The notes below the pieces were generated by a model. The model did not search any database and had not been told where the DNA came from. It saw nothing but the letters and a program-made list of their open reading frames with translations. A stretch of DNA of 64,000 nt from Pseudarthrobacter sp. NamB4. GTDB taxonomy: Bacteria > Actinomycetota > Actinomycetes > Actinomycetales > Micrococcaceae. The stretch is from positions 37,972-101,971 of the forward strand of contig NZ_VAHM01000015.1 of assembly GCF_005796185.1 (NCBI RefSeq), given 5' to 3'. This document shows, one piece after another, positions 45,168 through 53,360 of the stretch. The position numbers and the translations under genes were made by a program. How positions within the stretch are numbered: the first letter of the stretch is position 1; every line of letters starts with the position of its first letter.

Positions 45168-45209
45168 AGGTACGGGGGTGCTGTCCGGTGGAGCGGCACC
45201 CCCGTACCT
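45168..45209 (-). terminator. Hairpin between wall-protein gene and sortase gene
   Basis: A perfect 14-bp stem, AGGTACGGGGGTGC (45168-45181) with 45196-45209, and a 14-nt loop. It would partly terminate or stabilise the substrate mRNA and lower sortase expression. Confidence 0.65.
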
Positions 45210-45221
45210 GTCAGGGGCTTA

Positions 45222-46550
45222 TTAGCTGGTGCGAATCCGACGGGTAGCCAGTGTTCCGGCTGCTGCAACCATGAATCCGATGCCGGCCAGGAATGCTCCG
45301 ATACCGGCAGGGTCCGTGGTGGCAGCCGTTCCGGCGGTCTGAATATTCATTCCGCGGTTGGTTCCGTTGGCGCCTGCGGCCGTTGTTGCTGCACCCCCGG
45401 TCGAGGCCAGGGCCGCGGTTGCTGTACCGCCGGCTGCACCGTTAGCGCCGCCGGTTGCAGCACCGTCCGTGCTCCCGGCTCCGCCTGAAGCGCCGCCGTT
45501 ACCGTCATTATCGAGGCCTCCACCAATAGCGCTGCCGCCGTCGCACGCTTCAATTGCTGTGGTGAAGAGTGCCTTCAGGTCGAGCACATCGATGTCGAGC
45601 GCATCGAGCTGAACCCGGAGACCGTTTACTGCGGCGACCGCCGCGCCAAGATCAGCCTGCGCATCGAGAATGGCCTGGGCCTTCAGAAGCTGCGTCTGCA
45701 GGTTTACCAGGGCCGTGAAGTCCAGGTTTTCGCCAGTGAGTACTTCGAGAGCAGTGTCCGCTTCCAGGATTGCCGCAATGTCGCCGGCGTTCAGTGCGGC
45801 AAGCACGGCCAGTGCGGCTTCCTGTTCCTCTACCGTGACCACACCATCCAGTTCGACCCCAATTGCGGCTACGTCAAACTGTCGCGTTTCAAAATCCTTG
45901 ACCTCGATGCCGAGCGCCGCCAGCGTGGTGACGCTGGCGACGCTCAGTACATCGTCGCCATTGTTGATGTCGAGCAGCAAAGCATCCACCAGCCCCTGGC
46001 TGAGGCCCACGGGAAGCTCGGCCCCAACAGCTGCATTTACAGCTGCTTCCAACTCGGCTGCCTCTAGAAGCGGGGCGAGAAGGAATAGCTCCGGCTTTAC
46101 ACCGGCGGCTGCCAGTGCTTCCAGGGTTGCCTGGTCCAGGGGACCATCATCTGCGGCATCGATCAACGCCCGTGCCTGGCCCACCGCGCTGTCTGCCTTC
46201 GCGTTTGCGTTGATGAGCGCCTGGATGGCGGGCAGCTGCGGTACCTTGAGCCGGGTGTCCTCAAGCTCGGTCGCAATCTGTGCCTCAATGTCAGCACGGG
46301 TCGGCGTGCCGTTCACACGGAGCAGTTCCAGTGTTTCCTGTGCGTCTACCAGATTCTGCAGCGCGACGGCGAGCTCAACCTTAAGGCCGGCGTTAAGTTC
46401 AACATTGTTCAACGCGGCCGTGAATGCACCCTGCGCGGACAGGCAGTCCGTAGAAGAATTATCCGCTGACGCGGGCGCGGCGCTCAAAAAAACACCGCCA
46501 GCGATGAGTGTGGCGGCGGATCCTGCTGCGAGCAGTTTACGTGTTCTCAT
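45222..46550 (-). CDS. Sortase-anchored surface protein, helical Ala/Leu-rich
   Basis: 442 residues. Signal peptide to ~29 (FLSAAPASADNSST), a long helical acidic Ala/Leu-rich body with repeated phrases (ALAAAGVKPELFLLAPLLEAAELEAAVNAA), a Gly/Ser/Ala-rich stalk (~345-400), and a cell-wall sorting tail: NIQTAG, hydrophobic stretch AFLAGIGFMVAAAGTLA, then RRIRTS. There is no LPXTG; NIQTA is the best pentapeptide, with LASTG upstream as a less likely one. The body is not recognised. Genetic linkage to the sortase supports the pair. Confidence 0.85.
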   Translation of the reverse strand: MRTRKLLAAGSAATLIAGGVFLSAAPASADNSSTDCLSAQGAFTAALNNVELNAGLKVELAVALQNLVDAQETLELLRVNGTPTRADIEAQIATELEDTRLKVPQLPAIQALINANAKADSAVGQARALIDAADDGPLDQATLEALAAAGVKPELFLLAPLLEAAELEAAVNAAVGAELPVGLSQGLVDALLLDINNGDDVLSVASVTTLAALGIEVKDFETRQFDVAAIGVELDGVVTVEEQEAALAVLAALNAGDIAAILEADTALEVLTGENLDFTALVNLQTQLLKAQAILDAQADLGAAVAAVNGLRVQLDALDIDVLDLKALFTTAIEACDGGSAIGGGLDNDGNGGASGGAGSTDGAATGGANGAAGGTATAALASTGGAATTAAGANGTNRGMNIQTAGTAATTDPAGIGAFLAGIGFMVAAAGTLATRRIRTS

Positions 46551-46751
46551 GGTTCTCCCTATGAATGTATTGAAAGTTGGCCCCAGCCCAACAGTGACAT
46601 CCCATTAAGGGAGTGCAGCTCTAGAGGCTTTCTCATAGTTGCAGCACCTGAGCAAGTCATAAGTAAGGACACTTACTAGTTATTGAATCGTAATAAAGCC
46701 CTGACGAGCCGTTTACGATGGTCTACGACACGGACCTCATGCGGTTAGAGC
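46551..46751. other. Gene-free region upstream of the surface-protein gene
   Basis: About 200 bp of lower GC between the end of the photolyase-like gene and the surface-protein start. It should hold the surface-protein promoter; no clear operator or terminator was identified. Confidence 0.35.
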
Positions 46752-47861
46752 TCAGGTCCAGTAAAGAAGCCGGGCAGCCGGGAAACGCCGCTCCATCTCT
46801 TCCGTGGACCACTGGCGCATCTCCGCCATGGTCTGTTTTGGGTACACGTACTTCACGCCGCCGTATTTCGAACGCTTCTGGCTCCGCGAATCCTCGTCCA
46901 TTTCGAGCTTAGTCCGCGGATACCAGCCCAGCAGCACCTCCTTGCTCGCGGGGGTAAAGCGGTGTGTGATGATCTCGGCGGTGAGATCGAGGTCATCGAT
47001 GCCGGCCACTGCCTCGGAAACGTCATCGAGCAACGCGCCGTACTGCTCCCGCCAGCCAGGAACAGGCATGACAGGTGCGATGGTCAGGCCGACTCGATAG
47101 CCTGCGCCCGCCACCGAACGGAGGGCGGCAAGGCGGGCGGGCATCCGCGCGGTCCCGCCTTCAAAGCGGCTGGCGATTTCCGCTGCATTGACTGAAAACC
47201 GGATCCGGGTTCTGCGCCGATGGTCGAGGGCCACCAACTTGGCGACGTCGTCGAACTTGGTGGTGAACCGCAACTGCACGTCGCTCCCGAACTCACCAGC
47301 CCCCACTCGGGATATGGCGGCGGCAAGCGAGCCGGTGACGCTCTCGATTCCGAGGGGGTCCGTGTAGCAGGAGAGTTCGAACGTCGTGCCCTCATCACCA
47401 CGATCGACGGTCCCGCTGGTGACGGACCCTCTGCCGGCGTGGGTGCGGATGCCGTCCAGCACGTCCTCAATATTGGCGTACACGCGGGTCACAGGCGGAC
47501 CCTGCAGGGAGCCGGCCAGATAGCAGTATTGGCAGTGAGCGGGGCAGCCCTTGGCCAGGTCGATCCTCCAGTCAGCGCTCGGCGGAATCGGCTGCGGCTT
47601 CAGGGCGCTGGGCGGGGCCACGACTACCGCCAAAGTGTTCTTTGCGGAGGCATACGTTTCGCGGTCACTGGCACCGCGCAGACCTGTCAGCGCGTTTCCG
47701 GGCATGAACCGGATGTCGTCCACTCCTGCCCGCTCGCAGCGTCTGATGATCTCCGCGGTATGGGGCAAATCCGCCGCAGCATGCGTAATCATCACGTGTT
47801 TGGGGACCCACAAGCGGGCGGGGGAAAGTGTGGTCAGGTCCATGTCCTGAAGAGTCATCAT
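46752..47861 (-). CDS. Spore photoproduct lyase family radical SAM protein
   Basis: 369 residues. The radical SAM cluster motif is CPAHCQYC (Cx3Cx2C). The segment FELSCYTDPLGIESVT aligns with the spore-photoproduct-lyase region containing the hydrogen-donor Cys, which is conserved. C-terminal HRFTPASKEVLLGWYP and KYGGVKYVYPK are family hallmarks. These enzymes repair the UV-induced 5-thyminyl-dihydrothymine lesion in spores; the host group does not sporulate, so the lesion or substrate here is unclear. Start among two adjacent ATGs (47861/47858) is uncertain. Confidence 0.85.
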   Translation of the reverse strand: MMTLQDMDLTTLSPARLWVPKHVMITHAAADLPHTAEIIRRCERAGVDDIRFMPGNALTGLRGASDRETYASAKNTLAVVVAPPSALKPQPIPPSADWRIDLAKGCPAHCQYCYLAGSLQGPPVTRVYANIEDVLDGIRTHAGRGSVTSGTVDRGDEGTTFELSCYTDPLGIESVTGSLAAAISRVGAGEFGSDVQLRFTTKFDDVAKLVALDHRRRTRIRFSVNAAEIASRFEGGTARMPARLAALRSVAGAGYRVGLTIAPVMPVPGWREQYGALLDDVSEAVAGIDDLDLTAEIITHRFTPASKEVLLGWYPRTKLEMDEDSRSQKRSKYGGVKYVYPKQTMAEMRQWSTEEMERRFPAARLLYWT

Positions 47862-48065
47862 CACCCTGTATAACAATGCGAATCATGCGGATGTTCCGCA
47901 ATCGCGGTGATCGGAGCTGTCCTTCCGTCCTTTGGCGATGCCTGCTATTCACCAGCCCGACACCAGCCCGATTGTTTCCATTTGTGGGCGGAAGAGAGGC
48001 TTCTGGGGCAGCCCAGCAGCATCCCCTGCGCTGTGAACAATACCCGCTGTTACCAGGAGTACTTC

Positions 48066-48926
48066 TTGTTCGTGAAACGCACCCTCGCAACCGTCGCCGT
48101 CCTGGCTTCCCTGACCGGAACCGCAGCGGCACCTGGCCAGGCCGAGGCACTTAGGCCCGCTCCCGTCGTCGTCGGCCGGCCGCTGGCCCAGGCACACGCT
48201 CACAACGACTATGAGCATGAGCGCCCCCTGTTTGATGCGCTGGAACACGGCTTCACCAGCGTCGAAGCTGATGTGTGGCTGGTGGACGGCGAACTGCTGG
48301 TGGCCCATGACCTGGAGGACGTGAAGCCGGGCATCACGCTCGAGAGCCTTTACCTGGACCCGCTGCAGGACCTGGTCCGCAGCCAGCCGGGCCACAACGT
48401 CTACCCGCACTGGGACGGCAGCCTGCAGCTCCTGATCGACATCAAGAGCGGTGGCGAGGCCACCTACGCCGCCATCGAGCAGGAACTGGCCGAGCACCGC
48501 GACATCATGAGCCGCTACACCAACGGCACTACCAAGGCCGGTCCGGTCACGGCCGTCATCAGCGGCAACCGCCCGCTGGCCACCATGCAGGCCCAGGACA
48601 AGGCCTTCAGCTTCTACGACGGCCGCTCCGCCGACCTCACCTCCAGCAAGCCGGCAGCGCTGATGCCGCTGGTCAGTGACAACTGGAACAGGCTCTTCAG
48701 CTGGCAGGGTGTCGGCCCCATTCCCGAGGCCGAGCGCGCGAAGCTGCACGCCTACGTGGCCGAGGCACACGCCAGCGGCTACCGCGTCCGCTTCTGGGCC
48801 GCCCCGGACCAGCCCGGCGCAGCCCGCGACGCCCTCTGGACCGAACTCGCCGACGCCGGCGTGGACCACATCAACACGGACGACCTCGCCGGCCTGCAAC
48901 AGTTCCTCACCGCCCGCAACGCCTAA
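48066..48926 (+). CDS. Secreted PI-PLC/glycerophosphodiesterase-like protein (AIM6-like)
   Basis: 286 residues. Signal peptide (KRTLATVAVLASLTGTAAAPGQAEA), then a phosphodiesterase barrel with AHAHNDYEHERPLFDALEHG, EADVWLVDGELLVAHD and LLIDIKSGG, giving the His/Glu/Asp metal-binding and catalytic set; ends with ADAGVDHINTDDLAGLQ. TTG at 48066 is chosen for AGGAG six bases upstream; it also places the basic n-region correctly. Followed 24 bp later by a secreted phosphoesterase; together they could release phosphate from phosphodiesters outside the cell. Confidence 0.85.
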   Translation: MFVKRTLATVAVLASLTGTAAAPGQAEALRPAPVVVGRPLAQAHAHNDYEHERPLFDALEHGFTSVEADVWLVDGELLVAHDLEDVKPGITLESLYLDPLQDLVRSQPGHNVYPHWDGSLQLLIDIKSGGEATYAAIEQELAEHRDIMSRYTNGTTKAGPVTAVISGNRPLATMQAQDKAFSFYDGRSADLTSSKPAALMPLVSDNWNRLFSWQGVGPIPEAERAKLHAYVAEAHASGYRVRFWAAPDQPGAARDALWTELADAGVDHINTDDLAGLQQFLTARNA

Positions 48927-48950
48927 ACCACCAGAAACAGGACCTTCCCC

Positions 48951-49988
48951 ATGCCTTCAAAGACTATGAAAACGACGACGACGGCGGCCGCCGTCCTGGC
49001 GCTCGGCCTCCTTGCGGCCCAGCCCGCCTCAGCCGCTGACAACACCAGCGACGCCTTCACCTTCGGCGTCATCGGCGACATCCCCTACGGCGACGCCGAG
49101 ATTGCGAAGTTTCCCTCCCGCATCCAGGACATCAACGCGGACAGTGCCCTGAAGTTCGTCACCCATGTGGGCGACATTAAGAACGGCTCCTCGGTCTGCT
49201 CCGACGAGTACTTCGCCAACATCCGCGCCGACTTCGACACCTTCACCCACCCGCTGGTCTTCACCCCCGGCGACAACGAGTGGGTTGACTGCCACCGGCC
49301 CAACAACGGCGCCTACAACCCGCTGGAGCGGCTGGACAAGCTGCGGGAGGTCTTCTTCAACGAACCCGGCAAGACCCTCGGCGCCACCATGCCGGTCAAG
49401 ACCCAGGAGGAACTCGGTCTCCCCGAGAACGTCCGCTTCACCCAGAACCGGGTGGCCTTCTCCGTGCTGAACATCCAGGGCAGCAACAACTCCCTCCAGC
49501 CGTGGACCGGTCTGGGCGAAACCACTGCCACGCCGGAGCAGGTGGCCGAGGTTGAGTACCGGACGGACGCTGTCCTGGCTCAGATCCGTGACACCTTCGC
49601 CGATGCTGAACGCCGCAACGACCGTGCCGTGGTCCTGATGACCCAGGCCGACATGTTCGATCCGTACCTGCTGGATGCGGCCTCCGCCAACCCGGAGGTT
49701 GTCTCAGGCTTCCGCGAGATCATCCAGGGCATCGTCGAAGAAACCAACAGCTTCGACGCCCCGGTCTACCTGATCAACGGCGACAGCCACGTCTTCGCCG
49801 AGAATCAGCCGCTCGCCGAGGGCTCACCCTGGCTGGACATCTACGGCCAGCCAGCCGCGGACGACCTGCAGCGCATCACCGTGGACGGCTCCGCCAACGC
49901 CACCAACTACGTGCGGTTCACGGTGGCCGCCAACAGCGCCGGCGGCGCGGACGTCCTGAGCTGGGAGAAGGTCCCCTTCAGCTCCTAG
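48951..49988 (+). CDS. Secreted calcineurin-like metallophosphoesterase
   Basis: 345 residues. Signal peptide ends near ALGLLAAQPASA. Metal-site motifs: VIGDIPYGD, THVGDIKNG, FTPGDNEWVDC, and the late INGDSHVF with the His ligand. AMP/PPi-type specificities are common in the family, but the substrate is unknown. In operon with the preceding phosphodiesterase-like gene and followed by a strong palindromic terminator. Confidence 0.87.
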   Translation: MPSKTMKTTTTAAAVLALGLLAAQPASAADNTSDAFTFGVIGDIPYGDAEIAKFPSRIQDINADSALKFVTHVGDIKNGSSVCSDEYFANIRADFDTFTHPLVFTPGDNEWVDCHRPNNGAYNPLERLDKLREVFFNEPGKTLGATMPVKTQEELGLPENVRFTQNRVAFSVLNIQGSNNSLQPWTGLGETTATPEQVAEVEYRTDAVLAQIRDTFADAERRNDRAVVLMTQADMFDPYLLDAASANPEVVSGFREIIQGIVEETNSFDAPVYLINGDSHVFAENQPLAEGSPWLDIYGQPAADDLQRITVDGSANATNYVRFTVAANSAGGADVLSWEKVPFSS

Positions 49989-49993
49989 GCACC

Positions 49994-50043
49994 AAACGGA
50001 AGCGGACGACGGCGGGAGGTTTGCGCCGTCGTCCCTTCCGTTT
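49994..50043 (+). terminator. Dispersed palindrome, copy 2
   Basis: AAACGGAAG-C-GGACGACGGCG (49994-50014) pairs with 50024-50043: 11-bp core plus 9-bp outer stem with one unpaired C. It is followed by a T/C-rich tract, a convincing terminator for the phosphoesterase operon. Confidence 0.8.
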
Positions 50044-50180
50044 TCCTTCTTCCAGACACCGCGCCGCGCTCCTCTTGCCTGCCCGTTTCCGCAGGTCCAG
50101 CATTAGAGCACCTCGGCGCCGCTCGCAGTGCGGCGGAGGCAAGGCAAGTGCAAAGGACTGCAGAACATGGAGGCAAGCAC

Positions 50181-50690
50181 ATGGGCAAGGCACAGATAGC
50201 TGAAGCAATCACGTCCGCCAGGACCTACCTGGCCGCCCACCCCGACGAGGCCCGCTACCGCGACTCCACAGCTACCGCCGTGGTGGAGGACGGGCTCCGG
50301 ATTCGTGTAACGGGCCCTGACGGTTCATCCGTCGTCACCGACATGGTGACCGGAGTGGGCGGAAGCGGATCAGCCCCCTCGCCGGGCTGGCTATTCCGCG
50401 CTGCGTACTCCTCCTGCGTCGCCACTCTCATCACGATGCGTGCCGCGGAGCAGGGGATCGAGCTGACGGGCCTGGAAGTTGAGGTAGACAGCGAATCCGA
50501 TGACCGTGGCATTCTCGGCATCGCCGAGGAGGTCCCCGCCGGCCCGGCCAGCATGCGGGTCACGGTCCGGGTGGGACCCGGCGTAAAGGGCGCAGCGCGG
50601 GACATTGTCGAGTGGGGGCTGCGGCATTGCCCCGTGGACGATGCAATCCGCCGCGCCATCCCAGTGAAACTGGAAATCCGGACATCCTAA
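50181..50690 (+). CDS. OsmC-family protein
   Basis: 169 residues with the OsmC fold: GLRIRVTGPDGSSVVTDM, and the helix AAYSSCVATLITMRAAEQGIEL, which carries the first conserved Cys; the second expected Cys corresponds to RHCPVDDAIRR. Such proteins are thiol-dependent hydroperoxide reductases or relatives. The ATG at 50181 follows GGAGGCAAGCAC; an earlier in-frame ATG is rejected. Confidence 0.88.
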   Translation: MGKAQIAEAITSARTYLAAHPDEARYRDSTATAVVEDGLRIRVTGPDGSSVVTDMVTGVGGSGSAPSPGWLFRAAYSSCVATLITMRAAEQGIELTGLEVEVDSESDDRGILGIAEEVPAGPASMRVTVRVGPGVKGAARDIVEWGLRHCPVDDAIRRAIPVKLEIRTS

Positions 50691-50915
50691 GCAAAGACAG
50701 CGCCCTTTCGGCCGCTTCTTAGAGCCGAAGCTCCATAAGGCTGGACGGGTCCGGGAAAGTCACCAACTACTGGCGGTGACGGCGTTCGCCGTACCTCCGA
50801 AGGTCTGGACACGCTTAGCCGCCGGACTTATCGTGCAGATGTGGCGGCTGCCTGACTGGCAGGATGCCGTGCTGCCGGTCTGCCGTTGCGGCCGCCCGTC
50901 ATGAGGAGGAAGCAG
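50691..50915. other. Gene-free region between OsmC and SRPBCC genes
   Basis: 225 bp without a supported gene. It should hold the terminator of the OsmC gene and the promoter of the SRPBCC gene; no element was identified with confidence. Confidence 0.35.
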
Positions 50916-51389
50916 ATGGAACACGTTGAAGAGACCGTGGATGTGGCTGTCCCGGTGCGGACCGCGTACAACCAGTGGACCCAGTTCGAATCCTTTCCGC
51001 AGTTTATGTCCGGTGTCGAATCCGTAACCCAGCTGACCGATACCACCAACCACTGGGTCACCAAGGTGGGCGGCGTTAAGCGAGAGTTCGACACCGAAAT
51101 AGTTGACCAGGAGCCTGACGACCGGATCGCCTGGCGCAGCACCGACGGCAAGTCCCATGCCGGCATCATCAGGTTCACGCCGCTGGATGCCAATCACACG
51201 AAGGTCAAAGTCCACTTCGAATGGGCGCCGGAAACAGCCACTGAAAAGGCAGGCGCGGCCCTGAAGATCGACGAGATGCAGGTCAAGGCCGACATGCGTA
51301 AGTTTAAGGACTTCATCGAATCGCGCGGCACCGAAACCGGCGGCTGGCGAGGCGAAGTCAAGGACACCGGCCCCACCGGGCAGTTCTAG
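50916..51389 (+). CDS. SRPBCC (START-like) family protein, polyketide cyclase type
   Basis: 157 residues. The helix-grip start VEETVDVAVPVRTAYNQWTQFESFPQFM is characteristic of the cyclase/coenzyme-Q-binding COQ10-like subgroup, followed by DRIAWRSTDG, VKVHFEWAPE and the long C-terminal helix KADMRKFKDFIESRG. ATG at 50916 has GAGGAGGAAGCAG upstream. Binds hydrophobic ligands in relatives; the ligand here is unknown. Confidence 0.85.
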   Translation: MEHVEETVDVAVPVRTAYNQWTQFESFPQFMSGVESVTQLTDTTNHWVTKVGGVKREFDTEIVDQEPDDRIAWRSTDGKSHAGIIRFTPLDANHTKVKVHFEWAPETATEKAGAALKIDEMQVKADMRKFKDFIESRGTETGGWRGEVKDTGPTGQF

Positions 51390-51431
51390 CAGTCCCAGCG
51401 GGATCAGCTGGAAAGCCAGCCCCACAAACAG

Positions 51432-51471
51432 AAAGCGGACGACGGCGGGACCTCCCGCCGTCGTCCGCTTT
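51432..51471. terminator. Dispersed palindrome, copy 3
   Basis: 19-bp perfect inverted repeat (51432-51450 with 51453-51471, 2 bases at the centre) between the convergent SRPBCC and GNAT genes; ends in TTT on both strands, so it can terminate in both directions. Confidence 0.85.
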
Positions 51472-51487
51472 ACTTCCAGCAGGCCAC

Positions 51488-51961
51488 CTACAGGCGCAGC
51501 TCCATAAAAACGCTGTTCGGATCCAGGGAGTAGTCGGCAAACGGCGGGCACTCGGTGAAGCCGTGCCGCAGGTACAGGCGGCGCGCGGGAGCGAAGTAGT
51601 CCTCGGTGCCGGTTTCAAGGTAGACACGCTCAAGGTTCCGGGCGCGGGCGTCGTCGAGGATATGGCTGAGCATCAGGGTGGCCACACCCCGTCCCCGTGC
51701 ACTTGCCGTGGTGCGCATGGACTTGATCTCCCCGTGCGTGGGGGACGCGGATGCGGAATCCAGGAGCTTGAGTGCGCCGCAGCCCAGCAGATCGCCGTGC
51801 TCGCGGGCCGTCCAGAAGGTGATAAATGGCTCGGACAGCGCGGAGTGGTCCAGCGCGTGGACGCTTTCGGCAGGGGACGTGGCGAACATGTCCGCCAGAT
51901 GTTCGCTGAGGAGCTGGTGGACATCGCCGCCCGAGGGGTCGTCCCGGTCAATGGAAATCAC
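51488..51961 (-). CDS. GNAT-family N-acetyltransferase
   Basis: 157 residues with the GNAT acetyl-CoA motif MRTTASARGRGVATLML (R-x-x-G-x-A) and the preceding strand GEIKS; C-terminal YLETGTEDYFAPARRLYLRHGF is typical of the YsnE/MarR-associated subgroup. GTG start. The acceptor substrate is not predictable from sequence. Confidence 0.88.
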   Translation of the reverse strand: MISIDRDDPSGGDVHQLLSEHLADMFATSPAESVHALDHSALSEPFITFWTAREHGDLLGCGALKLLDSASASPTHGEIKSMRTTASARGRGVATLMLSHILDDARARNLERVYLETGTEDYFAPARRLYLRHGFTECPPFADYSLDPNSVFMELRL

Positions 51962-52017
51962 CGAACCAAATCTACCGTCCGCGGGCGCTGACCTGCTCTC
52001 CGGACGGAAGTGGCCAC

Positions 52018-52098
52018 CTAGTCCGTTTCCGGGCCGTCGCAGAAGTGGCAGTCATCCTCGCAGCCGTCCTGGTTCCAGTCAGGACCGTACGTGTTCAC
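52018..52098 (-). CDS. 26-residue Cys/Asp-rich microprotein
   Basis: GTG start at 52098 with an excellent AGGAGG six bases upstream. The peptide begins MNTYGPDWNQDGCEDD and ends CHFCDGPETD: three cysteines and many acidic residues, suggesting metal binding. Its GTG overlaps the TGA of the upstream small gene (GTGA), so translation is coupled. No homologue recalled. Confidence 0.55.
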   Translation of the reverse strand: MNTYGPDWNQDGCEDDCHFCDGPETD

Positions 52099-52349
52099 TG
52101 GGCTCCTCCTGCCGCTGATGCAGACTGCAGTTGCGCCGCTTCCATCCTGCCTGCGGCAAGCGCCCAGGACGTGGAGCCCCCTTGGCGGGACGGCATGATG
52201 CTCCCTTCCGTCACAAAATGCGCGTCTGCTTCCTCGCCGGAAGGCGCCCACCAGCCCGTGACTGGGCAATGCTCGCCGGTCTTCGCCTCGCGGCTTTCCG
52301 GGGAGTGTGGGCTGCTGAGGAACGGGTGGCGGAGGATACGCTTCTTCAT
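52095..52349 (-). CDS. Small YjzC-like protein
   Basis: 84 residues. The middle section TGEHCPVTGWWAPSGEE with a following VTEGSIMPSRQGG and W-A-L resembles small YjzC-type proteins (pattern TGxxCPxSGxW...G..xP....W.L). The basic N-terminus MKKRILRHPF has GAAGAAG upstream. Function unknown. Overlaps the 26-residue gene. Confidence 0.6.
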   Translation of the reverse strand: MKKRILRHPFLSSPHSPESREAKTGEHCPVTGWWAPSGEEADAHFVTEGSIMPSRQGGSTSWALAAGRMEAAQLQSASAAGGAQ

Positions 52350-52606
52350 CGTTGCTTCTTCGGTCCGAATCTATGGGCGGGTGCGGCAGGCCGGCAAATG
52401 TGCCTGTGTCCCAGTATGGATCTGTACAGGCATAAGAAAAAGCAAAGTTTTCTGCACAATACACATCAGCAAAACTGACGGATTGGCATGTCTTTCGGCC
52501 TTGTCGCCGGGCGGGCAGGAAAGGGGCACAGCGACGGTGAGGGCCTCGTCTTCGGCCATTTAAAGAGCCCATTGTGGTAGCTCGAGGACGCGCGCACGAT
52601 AGTGCT

Positions 52607-53338
52607 ATGAACGCGGAATTACCCAAGGCTGAAGAGCTGAACCTTCCCCAGGCCTTCCTCCTTTTGGCAACGAACGACAGTGACGGCAAACCCGAAATAC
52701 CCGTGTTCGCGCTCAGGACCACCCTGGCAGGGGCGATACTGGCCGAGCTGGAGCGGATCGGCGCGATCGAGCTCCGGGGAAAACACGTTAGAGATACCGG
52801 CACCAGCCCCGAAACCGACTTCCAGCGCGAATTGGACCTCATCCGGCACAAATCACGGCCGCACACGCCGCGGCGGTGGGTCTCCATGCTGGAGGGTCGT
52901 TCCGAGGTGCAGCGGGTCTACGAGTCGATGGCATCGCTGGGCATTGTGGAGCAGGTCGGGGAAAAGCACCTGGGGCTGTTCCGGACAATGCGGTACCCGG
53001 AGAAGGACCATGTCCCGGAAGCCGCCCTCTTGCAGAAGCTCGAGGCGGCGCTGACTGATACTCGGATTGCTCCCCGGGTGCCTGAATCCACTGACGCGGG
53101 GCCGGGCTCCCCTGAGGAGGGTGCGGCTGCCACCGCGAAGCCTGCCGCCAAAGGCCCCGATGCCAGGACGCTGGCCCTGATCGCCCTGCTTGAGGCGGCA
53201 GGACTGCTCCCGAAGCTTTTCCCGACGGCGGACAGGGTGTGGGCGGATGAACTGGCTAAGGACTACTGGCCGGCCCGTGCCGTTGAGGACGAACTGCGTA
53301 TGATCCGGCTGGCGGAGGAGGAAAAAGCCACACTGTGA
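52607..53338 (+). CDS. GPP34 (GOLPH3/Vps74-like) family protein
   Basis: 243 residues of the GPP34 family, named after a yeast/animal Golgi phosphoinositide-binding protein and widespread in actinobacteria. N-terminal NLPQAFLLLATNDSDGKP, ILAELERIGAIELRG, DTRTLALIALLEAAGLL-like segment (DARTLALIALLEAAG), and the C-terminal ARAVEDELRMIRLAEEE. An Ala/Pro-rich insertion (~155-185) separates two halves. ATG at 52607 chosen by family N-terminus; GTG at 52574 is the alternative. Likely a peripheral membrane protein. Confidence 0.85.
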   Translation: MNAELPKAEELNLPQAFLLLATNDSDGKPEIPVFALRTTLAGAILAELERIGAIELRGKHVRDTGTSPETDFQRELDLIRHKSRPHTPRRWVSMLEGRSEVQRVYESMASLGIVEQVGEKHLGLFRTMRYPEKDHVPEAALLQKLEAALTDTRIAPRVPESTDAGPGSPEEGAAATAKPAAKGPDARTLALIALLEAAGLLPKLFPTADRVWADELAKDYWPARAVEDELRMIRLAEEEKATL

Positions 53339-53360
53339 CGCGCCGCGCCTGATAGCTGCC

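Noticed and set aside
52350..52887. Long minus-strand frame covering the two tiny genes and running opposite the GPP34 gene
   Set aside because: Only the 3' part (26 codons) is supported by a ribosome site; the rest is a shadow of the GPP34 gene.
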